Notes under the pieces: model-generated
What the model saw: the letters and a program-made list of their open reading frames with translations, nothing else
Told to the model about the DNA's origin: nothing
Database searches by the model: none
Position numbers and translations under genes: made by a program
NCBI GenBank assembly: GCA_001802655.1
Contig: MGZO01000084.1
Coordinates: 3,317-13,797 of the forward strand
Length of the DNA: 10,481 nucleotides
Direction of reading: 5' to 3'
Source of the DNA: Hydrogenophilales bacterium RIFOXYD1_FULL_62_11
GTDB taxonomy: Bacteria; Pseudomonadota; Gammaproteobacteria; Burkholderiales; Thiobacillaceae
Shown here: positions 5,386 to 10,481 of the stretch, one piece after another
How the letters are laid out: every line of letters begins with the position of its first letter
Position numbering within the stretch: the stretch's first letter is position 1

Positions 5386-5723
5386 CCGCGGCTCAGACGC
5401 GACGGGCCCGCCGGCAATACCGGGTGGCGGGACTGGCCTGCGCTTGGGGTGCCGGTACCTTTGCGTTGGTGGGACTCACTGGACGCGGGGTTTTCCTGGC
5501 TCCGGCCGCCGGGTGCGCACTGCTGGGCCTGGTCTACTGGTGTCTGTTACGGCGAATGGATCCAGCCTCCCCCGTCCGGTACCGCGAGCTCTCCCCGTTG
5601 CTCGATGCCCACCCAGATCTCCGGGCGGTGGTTCAGGCCCGGCATGCCGAGCGGCCGCTGCAGAACCGTGACATTGCTGCGCTCCGGCGGCTGCACCCCT
5701 CCTTCTTCAGGTGCAGGCCGTAA
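5352..5723 (+). CDS. Two-helix membrane protein, tandem family member 4 (divergent motif)
   Basis: A 123-residue protein from GTG 5352, overlapping member 3 by 34 bases in another frame. A basic N-terminus (RRARRQYR, 17-24) precedes membrane segments at about 25-42 and 47-66. The C-terminal domain has SPLLDAHPDLRAVVQ (81-95) and LQNRDIAALRRL (103-114), clearly homologous in position and pattern. The two residues aligned with the shared Trp and Gly are both Arg (Arg97 and Arg101, codons CGG), so part of the motif is altered. It ends soon after the motif, with no polar tail. Either it is a specialised copy or it is losing the conserved function. Confidence 0.7.
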   Translation: MLAKLSEHQFLTAAQTRRARRQYRVAGLACAWGAGTFALVGLTGRGVFLAPAAGCALLGLVYWCLLRRMDPASPVRYRELSPLLDAHPDLRAVVQARHAERPLQNRDIAALRRLHPSFFRCRP

Positions 5724-5729
5724 GGCTGG

Positions 5730-5855
5730 TTGATTGCTGTTGCCTTCGCTCTGCTGTGCCTGGCGATGGCCGGCGATCTGGCCCACGGCGCGTCCCGGCT
5801 CAGATCCAGCTGCTACGAGCCGTGCTGGCCTATGCGGACACCCCGGTGCCGGTAA
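5730..5855 (+). CDS. Possible small hydrophobic/secreted peptide ORF
   Basis: A 41-codon frame from TTG 5730, seven bases after the stop of tandem member 4 and in the same frame. It starts MIAVAFALLCLAMAGDLAHG, which resembles a signal peptide or single membrane helix, followed by a short polar part with four Cys (CYEPC, then two more). AAGG lies 4 bases before the start. The frame closes at TAA 5853-5855, before the promoter of the next operon. It may be a real short peptide, or a remnant that was once the end of the preceding gene. There is no homology evidence. Confidence 0.3.
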   Translation: MIAVAFALLCLAMAGDLAHGASRLRSSCYEPCWPMRTPRCR

Positions 5856-5883
5856 TTCACAAATGGGGCTATTTGGGTAATAT
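5856..5883 (+). promoter_or_regulatory. Sigma70-type promoter for the Phd-zeta-SNF2 operon
   Basis: A -35 box TTCACA (5856-5861) and a -10 box TAATAT (5878-5883) are separated by 16 bases. Transcription would start about 30 bases before the antitoxin ATG at 5922. The segment is A+T-rich against a GC-rich background. This is the best promoter in the window. Confidence 0.6.
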
Positions 5884-5917
5884 GGGCCTCACCACCCCCA
5901 TCCGGGGAATATGGACC
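5879..5917 (+). repeat. Repeated AATATGGRCC over the -10 box and leader; candidate operator
   Basis: AATATGGGCC (5879-5888) and AATATGGACC (5908-5917) lie 29 bases apart. The first overlaps the -10 box and the second sits just before the antitoxin start. Phd/YefM antitoxins repress their own operon, alone and with toxin, by binding such paired sites, so an autoregulatory operator is plausible. Known Phd operators are usually palindromic and these are direct repeats, which weakens the call. Confidence 0.4.
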
Positions 5918-5921
5918 CTCC

Positions 5922-6275
5922 ATGCAGACTCCCTCCCCCGCTCCTGCTTCTGACCTCGACCAGTACCCCCACGTGGGCGTGTCGGAGATCAAGAAGCTTG
6001 GCTGGCGCGCGATCGCCAAGCTCGCCCAGTCCGCGCCGGTGGTCCTGACGGGTCATGGCAAGCCGGAGCACGTCGTCATGCCCCTGGCGCTCTTCCAGAG
6101 CCTCCAGGCGGCCGCCAGCAGCGAGGACCCGCTCCAGGCGCTGCGCCGGCGCTTCGATGAGCGCCTGTCCTCGGTGGAGGGCCAGAAGGGCGCTGAGGCG
6201 CTGCTCAAGGCGATGCGATCAGCCTCGCCGGCGGACATGGCCCAGACAGCCGACTCGCCCCTGGTGGCCGGCTGA
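5922..6275 (+). CDS. Phd/YefM-family antitoxin
   Basis: A 117-residue protein. Residues 17-60 match the Phd/YefM fold: HVGVSEIKKLGWRAIAKL, then APVVLTGHGKPEHVVMPLALF, in which the G-x-P segment and the V-V-M-P strand are characteristic. This part dimerises and binds operator DNA. The C-terminal half (about 66-117) is charged and probably disordered until it wraps the toxin. The gene lies behind its own promoter and one base upstream of the zeta-toxin start, so the antitoxin is made first. Phd proteins normally pair with Doc, RelE-like or similar toxins. Pairing with a zeta kinase is less usual, since zeta is classically paired with epsilon. The ATG at 5922 lacks a strong ribosome site. Confidence 0.85.
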   Translation: MQTPSPAPASDLDQYPHVGVSEIKKLGWRAIAKLAQSAPVVLTGHGKPEHVVMPLALFQSLQAAASSEDPLQALRRRFDERLSSVEGQKGAEALLKAMRSASPADMAQTADSPLVAG

Positions 6276-6276
6276 G

Positions 6277-6999
6277 GTGCCCTCTCCCTTGCTGCTGATC
6301 GCCGGCGGCCCGGGTGCGGGCAAGACCGCCCTGGGCGCGGCCCACCTGCGGGCCCGGGGCCTGGACGTGTTCGACCCGGTCGACTTCGCCCGCGACGTCG
6401 TCTACTTCACCGGCAGCGACGCCGATGCCGCGGTCCATGAAGGACTGGAGGAAGGCATCAGGCGGCTGGTCCAGGCAGTCGAGGCCGACACGCCCCTGGC
6501 GATCGAGACCACCCTCGCCGATCCCCGCGTCGTGGCCCAGGTGCTGCGCGCCGCCGGTGCCGGCCGCCCCGTCGGGATCTGGTTCTTCGGCCTGGCCGAC
6601 GCTGGCCAGCATGTCGCCCGTGCCCGCCGGCGCGCCGCGGTGACCGGCCTGCCCCTGGATGAGGGCCGCATCAGGCAGGAGGTGCAGGTGGGCCTCGAAC
6701 ATCTGTGCCTGGTCGCGCCCCACGTCCAGGACCTGCGGCTGCTGGACAACTCCGGCGAGCGCGAGCCAGGTGAGCAGTTCCCGCCTCCCCCTTCCCTGGT
6801 GCTGGACGTCCCCTCCCCTGCCACCGGCGAGCCGGTACGCTTCGACCTGCCATCCACCCCGGACTGGGCCAAGCCCGTGTTCGAGGCGCTTCAGGTCCAC
6901 TGGCTGTACGAGCTGGGCTCGTGCGAGCTGCCGGGCGATCTCTCCTGCCCCGATGTCTGTCGGTCCTCCGCTCCTGACACCTTCGAGCGCACACGATGA
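6277..6999 (+). CDS. Zeta-type toxin kinase
   Basis: A 240-residue P-loop kinase read from GTG 6277, one base after the antitoxin stop. Walker A GGPGAGKT lies at 10-17. FDPVDFAR (32-39) matches the N-x-D-x-[IF]-A segment holding the catalytic Asp, with Asp33 replacing the usual Asn. IETTLAD (76-82) matches the conserved E-T-T strand. The Arg-rich turn RARRRAAVTGLPLDEGRIRQ (115-134) supplies phosphate-binding Arg. DNS (157-159) is the usual strand end. Zeta toxins phosphorylate UDP-N-acetylglucosamine and poison peptidoglycan synthesis; some relatives modify other substrates, so the target here is unproven. Residues 165-240 are an extra Pro-rich and helical tail. All expected catalytic motifs are present, suggesting an active enzyme. 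The stop overlaps the next ATG by 4 bases. Confidence 0.85.
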   Translation: MPSPLLLIAGGPGAGKTALGAAHLRARGLDVFDPVDFARDVVYFTGSDADAAVHEGLEEGIRRLVQAVEADTPLAIETTLADPRVVAQVLRAAGAGRPVGIWFFGLADAGQHVARARRRAAVTGLPLDEGRIRQEVQVGLEHLCLVAPHVQDLRLLDNSGEREPGEQFPPPPSLVLDVPSPATGEPVRFDLPSTPDWAKPVFEALQVHWLYELGSCELPGDLSCPDVCRSSAPDTFERTR

Positions 7000-9900
7000 A
7001 CGCAATGCCCACACCTATCAGGGTTCATTCGAGGGTGATCTTCCAGGCATGGGAGGACGCCGCCGATTGGATCGATGACGTGTCAGAAGTCAATGGCAAT
7101 GACGATCTGATGCCCTTTGCTCGAAACGTCCGGGTCCGACTGGGCCTGCGCCCTGGCATCGAGCCGCCGTTGTCGCGATATGCCATCGACGATTTCGATC
7201 CCGAGCACTGGCAGGTGTGGATCGAGGCGGATGCCGCTGGCTTCCGAGGGGACGGGGAGCTGGTGAGCGTGCACCTTGGCGACCTTTCGATGGAGGACGG
7301 TCCTACTTTCTCGTGCCGCGCATGCAATCCCAACGCGCCCTGTAGCCACGTCCTCGGCATGGTTACCGCTGCTGGTGGTCTGCTTGAGGATCGGGAGATC
7401 CCTGTTTCGTTGGACGGGTCCCTGCTCATTGAGGCGATCGACGAGCTTCACGATTTCGAGGTGGACGGCCTTTGGTGGCTCCGTGATGACTCCATCGCAG
7501 GAACGCCTCCTGCGGGGTTGACGGTCGAGCGGGTGCTGGCCAGCGTGGCGCCCTTGGACGCCCCCAGCTCGTTTCAGCGCCGGGCGGCATTGGTCATCGA
7601 GCGCAATCCGGACTGGACGGTGACCCGGCGCATGCTGGAGCGCACCAGCAATGGCGGATGGAGAATTTGGCCGCAGTGGCCATCGTTCGGCACGGAGGGA
7701 GGCACGGAGGAGCTCGACTGGATTAACCGGATGAGCGCCATCCTCGAGCCCCGGATGTCGATCCAAAGGATGAGCGGGGTTCAGTGGTCACTGGTGCTGG
7801 CCGCGGGAGCCGATGGTCGTGTCGTGGATGCCAGCTGCCGTCCAATGCACGTGGGCGAAGCGCCCCTGCCGATCGGTCGATGGGAGATGTTGCAGACCGG
7901 GGCAATGGAGTTCTTGGCATTGCCCGAGCATGCGCAGTGGCTGACGCGAGATCAGAGCGCCTGGTGGGAGCCTGCTGGCGAGGATCGCGACGGGGAGGCG
8001 ATCCATGTCGTTCCCACGGCCGCGCGCCGCCTCTTGCGGGAGGCGATCCACTGGCCCCCCGTGAACCAGGAGCAGCTCTTCGATGTCGCCGTGCTCTGGA
8101 CCCGCAAGCCCGCGCTGGCTGCGCTCGCCGCCCCGGCGATGCCGGAGCTCGAAGATGTACAGCTGAAGGTCGAGCCGAAGGTGTCCATCTCCTACCCGCG
8201 ATATCCGGACCCTGAGGGGATGCTCGTCCAGCTCGAACTGCTGGCGGGCGATTTGAGCTTCTCCCCGTCAGGGGAAACCCAGGCACGGGTCCCCATGGGC
8301 ACGAAGCGCTACTGCTTCGATCGGCCGACCAATGTGCTGCCCGCACTGGACGGTCTGATGGGCTCGATGGGTTTTCGGGCCTACGGCGACGGCCGGTGGT
8401 TCGCTGAGACCTGGAGCGATGCTCCCCCCTGGGTGGCCTATCGAATCAGGCAGGCCGTGGGCGCTCTGGTGACATTCGAAGCTCCTGGGCAACTGCCGCT
8501 GACCACCAACCCGGACGACATCGCCGACATCCAGATCGACATCGAGGCGCTGCCGGCCAAAGGAGGCATGCACACCCGGTTCGTTCTTCAGTCCACCTGC
8601 AACGGCTTCGAACTCGAACTGGCCTCCCTGATCAAGTCGCCGGTGGTGCCGGCCTACCTCACGCCGGAGTCCATCCGGGGGGCCTACGTGCCGTTTGAAG
8701 ATGTCCCGGGCAGAACGGTCTCGCTCCTCACCGACCTGGTGCGCAGCGACGCCAAGCGCAAGGTCCGCTTCGCGACACGGGTACCCGAACAGCTGCCTCC
8801 CTGGCTGCCCAAGCTGGCGGTGCTGATCAAGCAACAGGCCGAAGATGGCGCGCTCTCGGGCGCACACCTGGTCAACCTGCGTAACGCCCCCTTTCTGTCG
8901 CCGCGCGGCAAGGCCCTGGTGGAGGAGCGGCTGAAGGAGATCGAGGCCATCGCGGCGGCCAAGCTGGACAAAGAGGCCGTTGCCGAGGACTTGCTCCCTG
9001 GCACCACCCTGCCTGAGTTCCAGCGCCAGGGCGTCAACTGGCTGCTGACGTGCCGCCGGATGGGCTATGGCGCGGTTCTGGCCGATGACCGCGGCATGGG
9101 CAAGACGGTCCAAGCCATCGGCGCGCTGGTGGCCGCCACGCGCGGCCGTGGCCGCAAACACCGCCCCAGCCTGATCGTGGTCGACCCCAAGGAGCTGGGG
9201 CATTGGTCCAGGCACCTGGCTGAGTTCTGCCCCCGCCTGAAGACCTGTGTCCACTACGGAAAAAGCCGGGAGCGCGATCCGGCGGCGCTGGCCAAGTACG
9301 ACGTCATACTGACCACCTACATGCTGTTCATGCAGGCGCACGAGCTGCACATGCAGCTCCAGCCGCAGTGGGTGTTCCTGGACGAAGCCCGCTCGGTCAA
9401 GAACCCCACCTCCGTCCGATGGCAGAAGGCGCACGCCCACACCCGCCACGGGGTCGTGGTGCCCATCACGGGCACTCCAATGGACCGGTCCTTCATGGAC
9501 CTGTGGGCGCTGGTCGAACTGGCCGCGCCAGGGTTGGCAGGCGATCGCAAGGAGTTCAAGCGGATCTGCGAGGAGGCCGCCGCCACCGGGGATCCTGATC
9601 TAGTGGAAGCACGCGATGAGCTGATGGAACGGATCAAGCCCTTCGTGCTGATGAGGAACAAGAAGCAGGTGGGCGGTTTCACCCAGAAGGAAACCCTCGA
9701 TCAGCTGATCACGATGGAGGGGCCGAGCCAGGCCAAGTACGAGGCTGTCCGCGCCCGCGTCGCCGACCAGGTGATCGATGCCTTTGCCAGGCTGCCGCGG
9801 CACCAGGCGCGCATCGCGGCGCGTAACTACGCCCAGACGCTGCGTCGCTACTGCGGCGACCCTGGCACGCACGCCGCCGGCACCACCAAGGGCGACTACC

Positions 9901-10415
9901 TGGTGGAAATGGTCAAGGAGCTGCGCGAAAGCGACCACACCGTGCTGGTGTTTACCCACGACAACTCGGCCGTGACGCGCATGCAGGACCGGTTCAACCG
10001 GGTCGGCATCGCCAACTGCGCGTTCTATGGCGGCTTGACCATCCCCAAGCGCGAGAAGGAGAAGGCGCTGTTCGTGGATGGCCACGTGCACGTGATGATC
10101 CTGAGCACCCTGGGCGCCTCCGGCCTGGACCTGCCCCAGGCCGACACGGTGATCATCACCGACCCTTGGATCAACCTCGCCGAGGAGGACCAGATGGGGG
10201 ACCGGGCCCACCGCTACGTGTCCACCAAGGACGTCACGGTTTTCAACCTGATCCTCGAAGGCACGATCGAGGAAGTGGGAAAGAAGATCCTGGAGCGGTC
10301 CCAGCAGGCCAGCGGCGACATCTTCGAGGGCACGGCCACGCCGGCCGCGCAGCTCAAGCTCACCGACGCCGATTACGAGGACATGCTCGGACTGGAGGCC
10401 GGGACGCTGAGTTAG
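6996..10415 (+). CDS. SWIM/SNF2-family helicase-like ATPase
   Basis: An 1139-residue protein. C107-x2-C110-x5-C116-x-H118 is a SWIM-like zinc motif near the N-terminus. Residues about 125-660 are not recognised. The SNF2 engine fills about 670-1125. FQRQGVNWLL (675-684) is the Q-motif region. DDRGMGKT (697-704) is motif I, where most SNF2 proteins have D-E-x-G-L-G-K-T. DEAR (796-799) is motif II, TGTP (825-828) motif III, LVFTH motif IV, STLGASGLDLPQAD (1037-1050) motif V, and DQMGDRAHR (1065-1073) motif VI. The family translocates on double-stranded DNA and remodels protein-DNA complexes. The start lies within the toxin stop (ATGA), so translation is coupled; a second ATG is at 7005. All ATPase motifs are present. 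A role in defence, plasmid maintenance or repair is inference. Confidence 0.92.
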   Translation: MNAMPTPIRVHSRVIFQAWEDAADWIDDVSEVNGNDDLMPFARNVRVRLGLRPGIEPPLSRYAIDDFDPEHWQVWIEADAAGFRGDGELVSVHLGDLSMEDGPTFSCRACNPNAPCSHVLGMVTAAGGLLEDREIPVSLDGSLLIEAIDELHDFEVDGLWWLRDDSIAGTPPAGLTVERVLASVAPLDAPSSFQRRAALVIERNPDWTVTRRMLERTSNGGWRIWPQWPSFGTEGGTEELDWINRMSAILEPRMSIQRMSGVQWSLVLAAGADGRVVDASCRPMHVGEAPLPIGRWEMLQTGAMEFLALPEHAQWLTRDQSAWWEPAGEDRDGEAIHVVPTAARRLLREAIHWPPVNQEQLFDVAVLWTRKPALAALAAPAMPELEDVQLKVEPKVSISYPRYPDPEGMLVQLELLAGDLSFSPSGETQARVPMGTKRYCFDRPTNVLPALDGLMGSMGFRAYGDGRWFAETWSDAPPWVAYRIRQAVGALVTFEAPGQLPLTTNPDDIADIQIDIEALPAKGGMHTRFVLQSTCNGFELELASLIKSPVVPAYLTPESIRGAYVPFEDVPGRTVSLLTDLVRSDAKRKVRFATRVPEQLPPWLPKLAVLIKQQAEDGALSGAHLVNLRNAPFLSPRGKALVEERLKEIEAIAAAKLDKEAVAEDLLPGTTLPEFQRQGVNWLLTCRRMGYGAVLADDRGMGKTVQAIGALVAATRGRGRKHRPSLIVVDPKELGHWSRHLAEFCPRLKTCVHYGKSRERDPAALAKYDVILTTYMLFMQAHELHMQLQPQWVFLDEARSVKNPTSVRWQKAHAHTRHGVVVPITGTPMDRSFMDLWALVELAAPGLAGDRKEFKRICEEAAATGDPDLVEARDELMERIKPFVLMRNKKQVGGFTQKETLDQLITMEGPSQAKYEAVRARVADQVIDAFARLPRHQARIAARNYAQTLRRYCGDPGTHAAGTTKGDYLVEMVKELRESDHTVLVFTHDNSAVTRMQDRFNRVGIANCAFYGGLTIPKREKEKALFVDGHVHVMILSTLGASGLDLPQADTVIITDPWINLAEEDQMGDRAHRYVSTKDVTVFNLILEGTIEEVGKKILERSQQASGDIFEGTATPAAQLKLTDADYEDMLGLEAGTLS

Positions 10416-10425
10416 CCCCCGCGGC

Positions 10426-10481
10426 ATGACCGCGCCCATAGCCGCCGACTTGGTCGCCCCCCCCCCTCCGACTGGGCTCGG
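10426..10481 (+). CDS. Possible start of a further gene, cut by the window end
   Basis: An ATG ten bases after the SNF2 stop opens a frame that stays open to the window end (begins MTAPIAADLVAPPPPTGLG). No ribosome site precedes it. The sequence is too short and too Pro-rich to identify. It may be the next gene or a chance frame. Confidence 0.25.
   Translation, partial: MTAPIAADLVAPPPPTGL
10457..10466. repeat. Run of ten C
   Basis: A C10 tract lies within the possible new frame that starts at 10426. Such tracts slip during replication and can switch genes on and off; they are also prone to sequencing error. Confidence 0.6.

Noticed and set aside
8268..9449. 393-codon minus-strand frame inside the SNF2 gene
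   Set aside because: It is antisense to clear helicase motifs and has no start signal.
10421..10433. GCGG/CCGC hairpin after the SNF2 gene
   Set aside because: A four-pair stem without a T run is too weak to call a terminator.

Overview
The window is GC-rich (about two thirds G+C by eye) and looks like part of a proteobacterial plasmid or integrative conjugative element. The markers are a ParM/StbA-type actin-like partition gene (minus strand, cut by the window start), a repeat-rich non-coding region of about 730 bp, a MobI-like transfer gene, a Phd/zeta toxin-antitoxin pair, and no housekeeping genes. Genes are tightly packed with ATGA or TGATG overlaps and strong Shine-Dalgarno sites. The exact host cannot be named from the sequence.

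Layout. 1-142 (minus): N-terminus of the actin-like ATPase. 143-874: non-coding region with two separate repeat families. The left half (234-476) carries six copies of a TTTGGGCACCA-type site in both orientations and is a good candidate centromere or operator for the partition gene. The right half (545-855) carries an inverted repeat enclosing three clustered GATC sites and several TTTGCC-TAA sites. It lies just upstream of the MobI-like gene, where oriT lies in SXT/IncC elements.

875-5723 (plus): a probable operon of nine genes. In order these are the MobI-like protein, a membrane-anchored S49 (SppA-type) peptidase, a coiled-coil protein, a protein with a CFI-box-like C-terminus, a small membrane protein, and four consecutive small two-helix membrane proteins. 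The last four end in the same soluble motif (W-x3-G-x-hydrophobic-x2-R-D-x2-A-x3-L) and so look like a tandem paralogue family. I recognise no described family for them. The array, with the S49 peptidase a few genes upstream, is the best candidate here for an undescribed system. A short ORF for a hydrophobic, Cys-containing peptide follows it.

5856-10415 (plus): a second unit with its own plausible sigma70-type promoter. It holds a Phd/YefM antitoxin, a zeta-type kinase toxin, and a 1139-residue SWIM/SNF2 helicase-like ATPase whose start overlaps the toxin stop by 4 bases. A Phd-zeta pairing translationally coupled to an SNF2 ATPase is an unusual arrangement that could serve plasmid maintenance or defence. 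The window ends in a short open frame with a run of ten C.

All family assignments come from reading motifs by eye. No searches, structure predictions or statistics were run.
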